Positions 45,404 through 54,558 of a stretch of 64,000 nucleotides of DNA are shown piece after piece; within the stretch, counting starts at the first letter, position 1, and every line of letters begins with the position of its first letter. The DNA lies in assembly GCF_016756615.1 (NCBI RefSeq), contig NZ_AP023262.1, forward strand, positions 4,217,501 through 4,281,500. Reading direction: 5' to 3'. Source of the DNA: Mesorhizobium sp. L-8-3 (GTDB taxonomy: Bacteria > Pseudomonadota > Alphaproteobacteria > Rhizobiales > Rhizobiaceae). Made by a program: the position numbers and the translations under genes. A model generated the notes under the pieces. That model was not told the origin of the DNA. It saw nothing but the letters and a program-made list of their open reading frames with translations, and ran no database searches.

Positions 45404-46407
45404 GGCAGGATGACCTTGTCGCCGTCACGCAGGCCGCTCAGGATCTCCACCATGGTCCCGTCGGAAGCGAAGGTTTCGCCGAGCACGACGGCGACATCCA
45501 TCTCACCACCCGCCGTTGCAATGCGGACATAGTCGACGCCATGCACCGTCCTTACCGCCTGCGGCGGCACGGCCAGCACGGAGCGCTTGCCGACCGGGAT
45601 CGAGACGAGCGTGCGCTCGTTGACGAAATAGCTGCCGATGCCGGCCACCTCGACATCGGCAATCACGCGGCCGCTGGCGATCTCGGGATAGACTTTCGCG
45701 ACCCTGCCCGGGCGTGCCGCCGCAGGCGCATCGGCGGCCTTTGCCACGCTGCGCTCGCTGACGAGGACCGTATCGCCCTCGACGATTTCCGCGGCATGGC
45801 GCTCGGGCAGCGACAGGCGCAAGTAGTAGGGGCCGGTCGCGATCCGCGCGATCTCCTCGCCTGCCAGGATCACGGACCCTGGCGTGACGGGCACGGTGAG
45901 CACACGGCCCGAGGCTGGCGCGAGGGTTTCGCCTTCGCGGGCGCGCTGCTCGATCACCGCCCTGGTCGCCTCCGCGGCCGCAACCTGGTTCGTCACGACC
46001 TCCATCTGCATCTGCACCGCGTCGCGGCTGCTTTGCGTGGCAATGCCCTGGGAGACCAGTCTCTCGACACGGGAGACTTCGGTCTTCGCGTTCTGAAGCT
46101 GGGATTGCAACGCCTTGATCTGAGCTTCGGCAGCCTGCAGTTCCAGCGCGATCTTGTCGTCGACCACGACGGCGATGACATCGCCTTCTCTGACCTCGTC
46201 GCCCTCACTGACCCGGATCTCCCGGATGGTGCCGCCGATGCGCGCACGCGCCGGCACGACCGTTCTGCTCTCGACCTGACCGAAGACGGCTTTCATCTCC
46301 GTGACCGTCGTCGTCCTGACGACGAATTCCGCAGCCGAAGCCGGCGCAAGGCCGATGCTGGCGGCGGCCAGTATTGCTGCTGAAATCAATGATCTCGACT
46401 GCGACAT
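45400..46407 (-). CDS. RND periplasmic adaptor of the sulfide module
   Basis: A 335-aa membrane-fusion protein. A cleavable signal (ISAAILAAASIGLAPASA) precedes the lipoyl/coiled-coil core (~35-180, VRVSEGDEVREGDVIAVV-like) and the barrel. It is short and lacks an obvious outer-membrane partner. Its stop overlaps the permease start. Confidence 0.9.
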   Translation of the reverse strand: MSQSRSLISAAILAAASIGLAPASAAEFVVRTTTVTEMKAVFGQVESRTVVPARARIGGTIREIRVSEGDEVREGDVIAVVVDDKIALELQAAEAQIKALQSQLQNAKTEVSRVERLVSQGIATQSSRDAVQMQMEVVTNQVAAAEATRAVIEQRAREGETLAPASGRVLTVPVTPGSVILAGEEIARIATGPYYLRLSLPERHAAEIVEGDTVLVSERSVAKAADAPAAARPGRVAKVYPEIASGRVIADVEVAGIGSYFVNERTLVSIPVGKRSVLAVPPQAVRTVHGVDYVRIATAGGEMDVAVVLGETFASDGTMVEILSGLRDGDKVILP

Positions 46408-46431
46408 GAATGCTGCTCGTGAGGGGCCGCG

Positions 46432-46451
46432 CCGGGCCGACGTCGGCCCGG
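46432..46451. other. 20-bp perfect palindrome between DUF2892 and the RND adaptor genes
   Basis: CCGGGCCGACGTCGGCCCGG is perfectly symmetric. On either strand it forms a GC-rich stem without a T-run. It may act as an attenuator or partial terminator that separates pump expression from the sqr gene. Confidence 0.4.
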
Positions 46452-46486
46452 TCGTTTCGTTTAGGGTCAGTGTTGGTTGGTGCCGG

Positions 46487-46690
46487 TCATTCGAATGCGA
46501 CGCCGGACTTGCAGCCGAGTTTCTTGAACACCAGGGCTGCGGGGCAGAAGCCCGTCATCGATGCCTGGATCATGTTCAGCCCGGCAAAGGCTGTCAGCAG
46601 GAACCAGTACGGGGAAACGTAGTATCCGAGCGCCAGCGAGACCAGGACGACAAGGCCCGCAAACATCAGTACGGCACGATCGATTGTCAT
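46487..46690 (-). CDS. DUF2892 membrane protein (YgaP C-terminal-like)
   Basis: A 67-aa protein of two hydrophobic helices (AVLMFAGLVVLVSLALGYYVSPYWFLLTAFAGLNMIQASMTGFCPA), the DUF2892 pattern with the conserved FCP cysteine. Such proteins accompany rhodanese, persulfide and SQR genes. It lies 30 nt after sqr on the same strand and probably works on membrane sulfide or persulfide. Confidence 0.88.
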   Translation of the reverse strand: MTIDRAVLMFAGLVVLVSLALGYYVSPYWFLLTAFAGLNMIQASMTGFCPAALVFKKLGCKSGVAFE

Positions 46691-46720
46691 TGTTGTACTC
46701 CTTTCGAGACGTTTTGCCGG

Positions 46721-48013
46721 CTATTCGGCCGGTTCCGGGTGGATGTCCTTGAGTTTCCTGATGCCGAGCACATCCAGCATCAGCCTTTCATAGAAGGTCT
46801 CGGCCTTGCCTTGCCGGACCTTGTGGAGGAAGTACCTTTCGAAGCCGACCTTGGCGGCGTGCACCCACTTGCCGCGCGACGACCAGTTGACGTTGCGGGG
46901 AGGGATCTGCGGCTGCGCGACGAAGGCAATTCCCTCGTCGCCGAAATCCGCCAGGCAAACGGCGTTCCAGGTCGCGACCGCGTTCGGCTCGGCTCCCCTG
47001 AGAAGTGCGCCGATGTTCGCCGCCACCGCTGTCACCATGGATTCGATCATGAGGCCGGTCTTCGGCACGCCGACCGGCAATGGCGTCTTGCCGACCGGCG
47101 GGATGGCAACACAGACGCCGATCGCGAACACGTTCGGGAAGGCGGGATTGCGCTGATGCTTGTCGATTGCGATGAAGCCGCGCGGATTGGTCAGACCCTC
47201 GATCCCGGCAACGGCAGGAACCCCGCGGAATGCCGGCAGCATCATGGAATAGGCGAAGGGCAACTCGTGGCTGGTCTTGAGCGAGCCGTCATCGCCGACC
47301 TCCTCGGCGAACATCTTGCCGGCTTCGACCCTGGTGACCCTGGCGTTGGTGATCCACTTGATGTGCCGCTCGCGCATGGCGCTCTCGAGCAGGCCTTTGG
47401 TGTCGCCCACTCCGTCCAGTCCCAGGTGCCCGATATAGGGCTCCGGCGTGACGAAGGTCATTGGCACCTGGTCGCGCTTCCTGGCGCGGCGAAGCGCCGT
47501 ATCGAGGATGAAGGCGAACTCATAGGCGGGGCCGAAGCACGAGGCGCCCTGGATCGCGCCGACGACGATGGGACCGGGCTTTTGGACCAGCGCGTCGAAA
47601 CTCGCTTTCGCTGCGATGGCGTGGTCGATCTGACAGATGGACTGGGTGAAGCCATCAGGCCCAAGGCCGGGGACTTCGTCGAAGGCAAGATCGGGTCCGG
47701 TGGCAATGACGAGGTAATCGTAGTCGAGGAAGGAGCCGTCGTTCAGCTCGATGCGGTTCTCCTTCGGATGGACGCGCCGCGCGCCTTCGGGTCTGAACCC
47801 GATGCCGCGGCCGGCGAGTATCGCGCTGAGATCGACCGTGACGTTCTCGCGTTCTCGCCATCCGACGGCCACCCAAGGGTTGGACGGGACGAACGAATAG
47901 ACCGTCCCGAGATTGACGACCGTCAGTTGGTCCTCGCGGCGCAACTTCTCTTTCATTTCGAAGGCCATGATCGTGCCGCCAAGGCCGGCACCAAGAACGA
48001 CGACATGCGACAT
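46721..48013 (-). CDS. sqr: sulfide:quinone oxidoreductase
   Basis: A 430-aa membrane-associated flavoprotein oxidising sulfide to polysulfide with quinone as acceptor. It has FAD motif GAGLGG (8-13) and three cysteines at 127 (SICQID), 159 (ASCFGP) and 353 (AVCLADFG), the exact numbering of the catalytic cysteines known from Rhodobacter SQR. ATG 48013 follows GGAGG; 48034 is an alternative. It is divergent from an ArsR-type gene with an AT-rich operator region between. The length and residues leave little doubt. Confidence 0.95.
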   Translation of the reverse strand: MSHVVVLGAGLGGTIMAFEMKEKLRREDQLTVVNLGTVYSFVPSNPWVAVGWRERENVTVDLSAILAGRGIGFRPEGARRVHPKENRIELNDGSFLDYDYLVIATGPDLAFDEVPGLGPDGFTQSICQIDHAIAAKASFDALVQKPGPIVVGAIQGASCFGPAYEFAFILDTALRRARKRDQVPMTFVTPEPYIGHLGLDGVGDTKGLLESAMRERHIKWITNARVTRVEAGKMFAEEVGDDGSLKTSHELPFAYSMMLPAFRGVPAVAGIEGLTNPRGFIAIDKHQRNPAFPNVFAIGVCVAIPPVGKTPLPVGVPKTGLMIESMVTAVAANIGALLRGAEPNAVATWNAVCLADFGDEGIAFVAQPQIPPRNVNWSSRGKWVHAAKVGFERYFLHKVRQGKAETFYERLMLDVLGIRKLKDIHPEPAE

Positions 48014-48138
48014 GGGCGTTTCCTCCTTTGGCATTGCGGATAGAGTGCCTGTCCGGCGGCTCTTCGGCTTTGATCTGGCGCAACCAGCGGCCGGTCGGCC
48101 GCCATCTCGCCCTTGCATCTAACATTCAAAGATTATAA

Positions 48139-48154
48139 ATTCAAGAACATGAAT
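48139..48154. promoter_or_regulatory. SqrR/BigR-type operator candidate (ATTC-N8-GAAT)
   Basis: ATTC-AAGAACAT-GAAT is a perfect ATTC-N8-GAAT dyad in an AT-rich island that stands out from the GC-rich surroundings. As I recall, this is the half-site arrangement reported for SqrR. It overlaps the regulator's own ATG (48149) and lies 126 nt upstream of sqr, giving possible control of both. Confidence 0.6.
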
Positions 48155-48463
48155 GTAAAAGAAATGATCCCGGCTTCAGGAAAGGCTGCCGAACTGTTGC
48201 GCAGCCTCTCGCATCCGCAGCGGCTGCTGGTGCTTTGTGCTCTCGGCCGGGAAGAGAAATCGGTCGGCGAGCTGCGTCAGGAACTGGACATCGAGCAGGT
48301 GCCGATGTCGCAGCAATTGATGCGCTTGCGCGCCGACGGGCTGGTCGAGGCGCGGCGGGAGGGTACGGCCGTCTTCTATCGCATCACCCGGCCGGAGGTG
48401 CTGACCGTCGTCGAAGCGCTGCATTCTGCCTTCTGCCCGCCCAAGCCAGGGCGAGATCGATGA
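48149..48463 (+). CDS. ArsR-family persulfide-responsive repressor (SqrR/BigR-like)
   Basis: A 104-aa winged-helix protein with HPQRLLVLCALG at ~22-33 and the recognition helix around SQQLMRLRADGLVEARREGTAVFYRI. Cysteines C30 and C96 are 66 residues apart, the same distance as C41 and C107 in SqrR, where persulfides form a tetrasulfide bridge. That, and its divergence from sqr, make it a likely sulfide sensor. ATG 48149 has a weak ribosome site. The cyclase frame begins in its stop. Confidence 0.88.
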   Translation: MNVKEMIPASGKAAELLRSLSHPQRLLVLCALGREEKSVGELRQELDIEQVPMSQQLMRLRADGLVEARREGTAVFYRITRPEVLTVVEALHSAFCPPKPGRDR

Positions 48464-48632
48464 TGGCGCAAGACGGCCGCGGCGCCGGCGTTGCCGATCC
48501 TCCCCGTCCGGCCTGGTCAGCGCTCGGGCGGCGCCGGTTCCCGCTGCGATATCTGCCGGGAATAGACTACGGCACCAGCGGCTTCCCTTCAAGGTCGCGC
48601 GGCGGCTTCGCGTCCTCAACATCGCAACATGG

Positions 48633-49763
48633 ATGGCCGCGACCCTGATGGCCGGCTTCGCGGCGGGCGAATTTCTCGTTGCATCGGCGGGAACGTGGAA
48701 GGTCGGCATTGCCTATGCGATCGCGGCGGCCTTGTTGGCCCTGATACCGCTGTTGCATCGCTTTGGCCCGCTCGTCGGGCCGTTGGCCTTTGCGGTCGTC
48801 GGCTACGCAATCATCTTCACGATCTGCAGCATGGTCGGCACCGATACCGGGATGCCGATGCAATATCTGGTCGCGGCGGCGATCATGGTCCTGATCCTGG
48901 GCCTCGATCATCTGGCGATCAGCGCAGCGCTGACGGTGCTGGCGGCCGTGCTCATCATTGTTCTCGAATTGTTTGTGCCGGCCGACCCCGGAATTCGTTC
49001 GACAGAGCATACATCGATCAGCCTTGTGGCCAACGTCGTCGGCAGCTCGGCGATCCTGTTTGCGATAGTCCTCTACGCGATCCGCGACGCGGCTCGCGCC
49101 GAGGCGGCAGCCGAGCGCGAATACGAGCGCAGCGAATCCCTGCTCACCAGCGTCCTTCCGGAGTCCGTCGCAGAGCGGCTGAAGCTCGCACCCGGTGCCA
49201 TTCTCGTCGACAGATATGATGAGGCGTCGGTCCTGTTTGCCGATATGGCAGGTTTCACCGCGCGAGCGAGCGAGGTTTCGCCCGAGCATCTCGCCGCGTG
49301 TCTCGGCCGCGTGTTCGGTGAATTCGACCGGCTTGTTGCCTCCCATGGCCTCGAGAAGGTCAAGACCAGCGGCGACGCCTACATGGTCGTAAGCGGGGTT
49401 CCGCGATCGCGTCCGGATCATGCCGAAGTGCTGGCGGATTTCGCGATGGCGATGCGCGACATGGCCATGACGCTGCCCGACTCGCAAGGTCAGCCGGTGG
49501 CCATCCGCATTGGAATGGCATCAGGCCCTGTAGTGGCTGGCGTGATCGGAACGAGCAGGATGTTCTACGACTTGTGGGGTGACGCGGTGAACGTGGCCTC
49601 CCGCATGGAAACGACCGCGCCGCAGGGCCAGATCCAGGTGTCGCGAGAAAGCTACGAACTGCTCAAGGACAAGTTCGTTCTGGACCAGGTCGGTCCCCTC
49701 GACATCAAGGGCAAGGGAGCGATGGTGACCTGGCTGCTGCGCGGGCGCCGAATGCAGGGCTGA
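48633..49763 (+). CDS. membrane adenylate/guanylate cyclase (5' end apparently frameshifted)
   Basis: 376 aa in this frame, with an N-terminal six-helix membrane domain (~1-150) and a class III cyclase domain whose metal site is VLFADMAGFT and whose late motif is DLWGDAVNVASRMETTAPQGQIQVS. Upstream, an ATG at 48460 overlapping the ArsR stop starts MMAQDGRG..., which continues in another frame as LRYLPGIDYGTSGFP. The same frame as the cyclase reads FKVARRLRVLNIATW just before 48633. One added base near 48587 would join them into a ~433-aa protein. Either a sequencing error or a damaged 5' end. Confidence 0.85.
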   Translation: MAATLMAGFAAGEFLVASAGTWKVGIAYAIAAALLALIPLLHRFGPLVGPLAFAVVGYAIIFTICSMVGTDTGMPMQYLVAAAIMVLILGLDHLAISAALTVLAAVLIIVLELFVPADPGIRSTEHTSISLVANVVGSSAILFAIVLYAIRDAARAEAAAEREYERSESLLTSVLPESVAERLKLAPGAILVDRYDEASVLFADMAGFTARASEVSPEHLAACLGRVFGEFDRLVASHGLEKVKTSGDAYMVVSGVPRSRPDHAEVLADFAMAMRDMAMTLPDSQGQPVAIRIGMASGPVVAGVIGTSRMFYDLWGDAVNVASRMETTAPQGQIQVSRESYELLKDKFVLDQVGPLDIKGKGAMVTWLLRGRRMQG

Positions 49764-49851
49764 ACCGCATGCCGGCCGCGGCAGGAACTGCAGGCGATCC
49801 CAATCGGCCTCGCGTGAGACCTCAATTCGCGTGACCCCGCCTTGGCACGGC

Positions 49852-49865
49852 TTGATTTCGATCAA
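49852..49865. promoter_or_regulatory. FNR/FixK-type box
   Basis: TTGATTTCGATCAA is a perfect TTGAT-N4-ATCAA palindrome, 71 nt before GTG 49936 of the second Usp gene. Given a class II FNR promoter, transcription would start near 49900, after ATG 49891, so it supports the later start codon. Confidence 0.85.
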
Positions 49866-49935
49866 GCGGCAATCCTCCTAGTTGAGGATAATGGCATCTG
49901 ATAAAGTCTGCTCACCTTTGTATTCGAGAGGTCTC

Positions 49936-50769
49936 GTGCTGAAGCGCATCCTGGTCCTACTTGGCGAAACGAGCGCATCGGCTGCCGCGCGGCAATATGC
50001 GTTCCGCCTGGCGCGCGCGGAACATGCGGAGCTGGCGGGGATCGCGGGTATCGATCTGGCGTTCATCGAGGCGCCGATGATCGGACGTATCGGCGCGACG
50101 GCCTACAGAATGCAGATGGAAGAGACGTTGAAAGCGCAGGCGAAGGACACCTGTGCCCGGCTGCGCGACGTCTACGAGAAGGAGTGCAAGGCCAACGACC
50201 TGCCTTTCGAATGGCTGGACTTCCATGGCGATCCGCTCGGCGCGCTTCAGATCGCCGCGGAAAGCAGCGATCTGCTGGTGACAGGCCATGATACGGCATT
50301 TCGAGGCAGCATACGTGAGCGTCTGCCTGACATGCTCGCCAAGCTGAGCTGGATGACGCCGCGTCCGCTGATCGCCTGTGGCGACGAGGACCGCGGCGAT
50401 GGCGACATCATGATCGCCTACGACGGGAGCCTGCCCGCGATGCGTGCGGTGCAGCTCTTCATGCTGCTCGGCCTCTGGTCGCAGCATCGTGTGCACCTCG
50501 TTACCATCGGTGCCGACAAGGCGGCGGCAGAGCGAATTCCCGTCGGCGCGGAGCGCTACCTGCGTGGCCGTGGCTGCAGCGTCGAACTTGTCTCGATCGC
50601 CACACGTGCGCATCCAGCCGAAGTGCTGAGAATCGAGGCGGCCGACCGCAAGGTCGGCACGTTGGTGATGGGCGTTCACGGGCACCGCGGCCTGCGCGAG
50701 CGTCTGTTCGGTTCGACCAGCACACAATTGCTGCAGGAGCCACCCTGCGCCCTGTTCGTCTATCACTGA
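49936..50769 (+). CDS. universal stress protein, two UspA-like halves (2)
   Basis: A 277-aa tandem Usp. Both halves have Rossmann order; the second ends in VMGVHGHRGLRERLFGSTSTQLL, the ATP-binding pattern. GTG 49936 was chosen because homologues begin LKRILVLLG, GAGAGG lies upstream, and the FNR-type box would place transcription start after ATG 49891 or TTG 49882. It probably belongs to the low-oxygen regulon. Confidence 0.88.
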   Translation: MLKRILVLLGETSASAAARQYAFRLARAEHAELAGIAGIDLAFIEAPMIGRIGATAYRMQMEETLKAQAKDTCARLRDVYEKECKANDLPFEWLDFHGDPLGALQIAAESSDLLVTGHDTAFRGSIRERLPDMLAKLSWMTPRPLIACGDEDRGDGDIMIAYDGSLPAMRAVQLFMLLGLWSQHRVHLVTIGADKAAAERIPVGAERYLRGRGCSVELVSIATRAHPAEVLRIEAADRKVGTLVMGVHGHRGLRERLFGSTSTQLLQEPPCALFVYH

Positions 50770-50827
50770 CGGTCGCTCGGGCGACGGCAGCGCCAATGGA
50801 TCGGCGCCGCCGCACCGATACTTTGGC

Positions 50828-51838
50828 TCAGTGTCCCAGCAGATAGATAGCGTATGAGCTGAACAGATAGACGATGAGCAGCGACAGGCTGACCCAGCCG
50901 ATCGTTCCACCAAGGCGCGTCTCCGGCCTGAAGAGCATGGCGACGATGAAGATGCCGGACATGATCGTTGCGGCAAATGCGGTGATGGCGTGCGCGGGCG
51001 AGACAGCGCGAAGCAACGGACCTTTGCCATAGGCGATATCATCGATCGCCAGGATGAGGATGTCGAACAAATTGCTGCCGAGCAGGCTACCGATGGCCAT
51101 GTCGACGGCGCCGAGCCTCAGCGCGCTCACCGTCACAACGAGTTCCGGCACCGAGGTCGCTCCTGCAATCAGCAGTGTGCCGACGAAGGTCGTCCTCCAG
51201 CCCATCACCTCGGCAATTTCTCTCCCGACGAAGGGGAGCCAGGTGCCGGCGACGACGATCACGCTCGCGGCAGCCAAGTAGCCCAATGCCGCAGTGCGCA
51301 GGGAAATGCTGCCTTCGGCCTTGGCGAGCGCCGATGGAGACCGGGTGCGGCGCTCATAGACGAAGGCCGCGCGCACCGCGACGAGATAGATCACGATGAT
51401 GAACGGGGTATAGCCGCTGACGTGCAGGAACTGGAAACTCAGCGCATTCTGGCTGAGCAGCAGGAAGGCGCCGGCCGCGCCGATCAATATCACCCCGAAG
51501 CCGGCCGTCAGGATGTGGCCCTGGTCGATGCGGCGATACATCGGCTCCTCGCGGCTCAGAACGTCGAGGAGCACCAGCATCATGAGGTTGAAGACGCAAC
51601 TGCCGAGCGCGTCGCCGACGGCGATGTTGGGTGCATCCACGGCAATGACGGCGCTCACCCCTGTGATCAGTTCGGGCAAGGACGTTGCGGTCGCGATCAG
51701 CACAAGGCCGATCCATGATCGAGACAGGCCGGTCAGCCGCGCGATGACGTCTCCGTTGCGTATGAGCGCCGGGCCGGCAAGGCCGATCAGGACTACGCAC
51801 ACGGCAAACTTCAGCCAAGGCAGAAAAGTCGCAGTCAT
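50828..51838 (-). CDS. Ca2+/Na+ exchanger (YrbG family)
   Basis: A 336-aa inner-membrane protein of ~10-11 helices in two inverted halves. Each half has its alpha-repeat: ATATSLPELITG with GDALGSCVFN, and AGATSVPELVVT with GSLLGSNLFD, the ion-binding sites of the CaCA family. Its ATG overlaps the upstream ATPase stop by 4 bp, so both are translated together, apparently as a calcium (or Mn) efflux pair. Confidence 0.9.
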   Translation of the reverse strand: MTATFLPWLKFAVCVVLIGLAGPALIRNGDVIARLTGLSRSWIGLVLIATATSLPELITGVSAVIAVDAPNIAVGDALGSCVFNLMMLVLLDVLSREEPMYRRIDQGHILTAGFGVILIGAAGAFLLLSQNALSFQFLHVSGYTPFIIVIYLVAVRAAFVYERRTRSPSALAKAEGSISLRTAALGYLAAASVIVVAGTWLPFVGREIAEVMGWRTTFVGTLLIAGATSVPELVVTVSALRLGAVDMAIGSLLGSNLFDILILAIDDIAYGKGPLLRAVSPAHAITAFAATIMSGIFIVAMLFRPETRLGGTIGWVSLSLLIVYLFSSYAIYLLGH

Positions 51839-54489
51839 CGCTGCCTCTTATGACGGCGGCCGATGACAGCCATGGTTGCCTGCGCCACGACCAGCGGCGC
51901 CAGACTGCATGCCAGAACGACAGACCACATGTCGGCGGTGAGCGGGGCAAGATGCAGCAGCTGCGCGGCAGGGGGCAGATAGGGCGGCGTCGCGAGCAGC
52001 CCCGCGCAGAGCGCGAGCGCGCCCCATAGCCAGCCGTTGCGCGTGACTTCGTTGACGATGAGCCCCGATCGCATGTGGCGCATGTTCAGCGCGTGCCAGA
52101 GCTGTGCGAAGGCGAGGGTGAGGAAGGTGACCGTCACCGACTGCGACGCGTCGAGGTCAAGCAGGCGCGCCGCGGCCAGCGCCCCGAATGTGCCAACGGT
52201 CAGTGTGACGCCATGCAGGATGATCGTGAGCCACTGCCGACGCCCGAGGATGGGTTCTTTCGGATCGCGCGGCGAACGCTCCAGGATGCCGGCTTCGCCT
52301 TCGCCCATCGCCAGCGCGAAGGCCGGGAACACGTCGGTAACGAGATTGAGATAGAGAATCTGCAGCGGCAGGAGCGGCAGCGGGAGCGCCCACAGCACAG
52401 CCAAGCCGACGACCATCACCTCGCTGAGATTGCAGGACAAGAGGTAGACCACAAAACGGCGGATATTGCCGAAGATCAGGCGGCCTTCGCGGATCGCCCT
52501 GACAATGGTGGGAAATGCGTCGTCGAGCAGGATCATGGCGGCTGCTTCGCGCGCCACATCGGTGCCGCGCAGGCCCATTGCCACGCCGATGTCGGCCTGC
52601 CGCAAGGCCGGTGCGTCGTTGACCCCGTCCCCGGTCATGGCGACGATTTCGCCTGCGGCCTGATAGGCCCTGACGAGCGCGAGCTTCTCGGCCGGGCTCA
52701 CCCGGGCGAAGATACCGACATCGCGCAGCGCGGGCTGTCCGGCCTCGACGAGATGCGCGATCTTCTCGCCCTCCACGACATTCGCAGCGTTGTCTCCCAG
52801 TCCGACGGCGCGACCGATGCTCCGCGCCGTCACCGGATGGTCGCCGGTGACCATCACGACGCGGATTCCCGCCCGGCGGCAATCCCGGATCGCGCGTGGC
52901 ACGTCGGCACGCGCCGGATCCTCCAGGCCGATGAGGCCGATCAGGACCAGCCCTTCGTATGGCGCGCTGTTTGCCTGCGTGTCCAACCTCATTGCGCAGG
53001 CGAGCACGCGCAGGCCATGATGGCCGAAGTGCTCGGCGCGGGCGAGCCACTCGGCTCGCATGGCGTCATCGAGCGCCACCGCGCCGTGCTCGACCATCAC
53101 CCGCGTCGCGGCTGCAAGCACTGCTTCCGGCGCTCCCTTCACCGCGATCAGGAAGCCGTCCCCGCTCTCATGCACCGTGGCCATCATCTTGGTCGCGGGG
53201 TCAAAGGCATGCTTGAGCGTGATGCGATGCTCGTGGAGCAGCGCTGTCCGTCTCAAGCCCGCGTGCAGCCCGGCGCGCAAGAGCGCGATTTCCATCGGGT
53301 CGCCACTGCCATCTTCGTCCGCGCGGTCGAGATGGGCGTCGCTGCACAGGACGGCGATGCGCAGCAACACGACCGCCTGCCGGTCGTCTGCGAGCCGCGG
53401 ATGCTCGCCGGCCTTCGGCGACCTTGTCTCCACTTCGATCTCGCCGGAGGCAGTGCAGAGCCGCCGTACAGTCATCCGGTTTTCGGTCAGCGTGCCGGTC
53501 TTGTCGGTGAGAATCACGGTGGTGGCCCCGAGCGTCTCGACTGCGGACAAGCGCTCGATCAGCGCATTCTGCCGCGCCATGCGCCACATCCCGCGGGCGA
53601 GCGCCAGCGTCGCAACGATCGGGAGCCCCTCGGGGATCGCTGCCACGGCGAGTGCAATAGCCGCCTCGACCATGAGGAAAGGGTCTTGACCACCCACGAG
53701 ACCGATAGTGCCGATCACGGCCGCGACGACGAGCGTCACCCAGACGAGCTGCGCCGACAGGCGGGCGAGCTTGCGTTCGAGCGGCGAGCTGCCCGGATCG
53801 GCTTCAAGGACGAGCCGCGTGACCTGGCCAAGTTCCGTCGCGAGGCCGGTCGCCACGACGACGCCGATGCCGCTGCCGCGCGTGACGGAAGTGCCCTTGA
53901 ACAGCATCGACGCGCGATCGCTGAGACGGGCGTCCGCGCTGACCGGGTGCGTCTGTTTGTCGACGGTGACCGACTCGCCGGTCAGCGTCGACTCGTCCGC
54001 CGAAAGACGCGAGGACTCGATCAGGCGCATGTCGGCCGACACCGCGTCGCCCGCGTCCAAAATGGCGATGTCGCCTGGAACCAGGTCCTCGGCCGGCACG
54101 AGACGAACGCGCCCCTCCCGTCGGACGCGGGCGGTGCGCGCGCCGAGCGCACGCAAAGCCTCAATGGACCGTGCCGCCTTCAATTCGGTCACGAAGCCGA
54201 TCAGGGCGTTGATGGCGAGTACCACGACGATGGCGCCGCCTTCTTCCAATTCGCCGAAATAGAAGGCGAGCCCCGCCGCGCCACCCAGGAGATAGACGAC
54301 CGGACTCGTGAACTGGTGCAGCAGCAGGCGCATCACACTGGCGGCGCGCCGCGAGGAGATCGTGTTCGATCCAAAACGCCTACGCCGCTTGCAGATCTCG
54401 TCGTCCGACAGTCCATCGGCGCTGGACACAAGCAGCCGCCGAAGCAACTCGGCCGCCGGCAAGGCGTGCGGGGTTTCCGGCAACATCAT
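51835..54489 (-). CDS. P-type Ca2+-type cation-transporting ATPase
   Basis: An 884-aa protein with all P-type landmarks: TGES (actuator), PEGLP in helix 4, phosphorylation site DKTGTLT, KGAPE in the nucleotide domain, and TGDGVNDAPAL. The helix pattern and PEGLP place it in the P2A/Ca2+ or P2-like pumps. ATP-driven export of Ca2+ or Mn2+ is most likely. A degenerate FixK-type box lies 70 nt upstream of its ATG. It is the first of a two-gene operon with the exchanger. Confidence 0.9.
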   Translation of the reverse strand: MMLPETPHALPAAELLRRLLVSSADGLSDDEICKRRRRFGSNTISSRRAASVMRLLLHQFTSPVVYLLGGAAGLAFYFGELEEGGAIVVVLAINALIGFVTELKAARSIEALRALGARTARVRREGRVRLVPAEDLVPGDIAILDAGDAVSADMRLIESSRLSADESTLTGESVTVDKQTHPVSADARLSDRASMLFKGTSVTRGSGIGVVVATGLATELGQVTRLVLEADPGSSPLERKLARLSAQLVWVTLVVAAVIGTIGLVGGQDPFLMVEAAIALAVAAIPEGLPIVATLALARGMWRMARQNALIERLSAVETLGATTVILTDKTGTLTENRMTVRRLCTASGEIEVETRSPKAGEHPRLADDRQAVVLLRIAVLCSDAHLDRADEDGSGDPMEIALLRAGLHAGLRRTALLHEHRITLKHAFDPATKMMATVHESGDGFLIAVKGAPEAVLAAATRVMVEHGAVALDDAMRAEWLARAEHFGHHGLRVLACAMRLDTQANSAPYEGLVLIGLIGLEDPARADVPRAIRDCRRAGIRVVMVTGDHPVTARSIGRAVGLGDNAANVVEGEKIAHLVEAGQPALRDVGIFARVSPAEKLALVRAYQAAGEIVAMTGDGVNDAPALRQADIGVAMGLRGTDVAREAAAMILLDDAFPTIVRAIREGRLIFGNIRRFVVYLLSCNLSEVMVVGLAVLWALPLPLLPLQILYLNLVTDVFPAFALAMGEGEAGILERSPRDPKEPILGRRQWLTIILHGVTLTVGTFGALAAARLLDLDASQSVTVTFLTLAFAQLWHALNMRHMRSGLIVNEVTRNGWLWGALALCAGLLATPPYLPPAAQLLHLAPLTADMWSVVLACSLAPLVVAQATMAVIGRRHKRQR

Positions 54490-54558
54490 GCGCGCGGTGC
54501 CTTCTGCAGGAATCTGTTGGTCCGATTACATGCCGCACCCACAGTAACCGGGGCGGAC

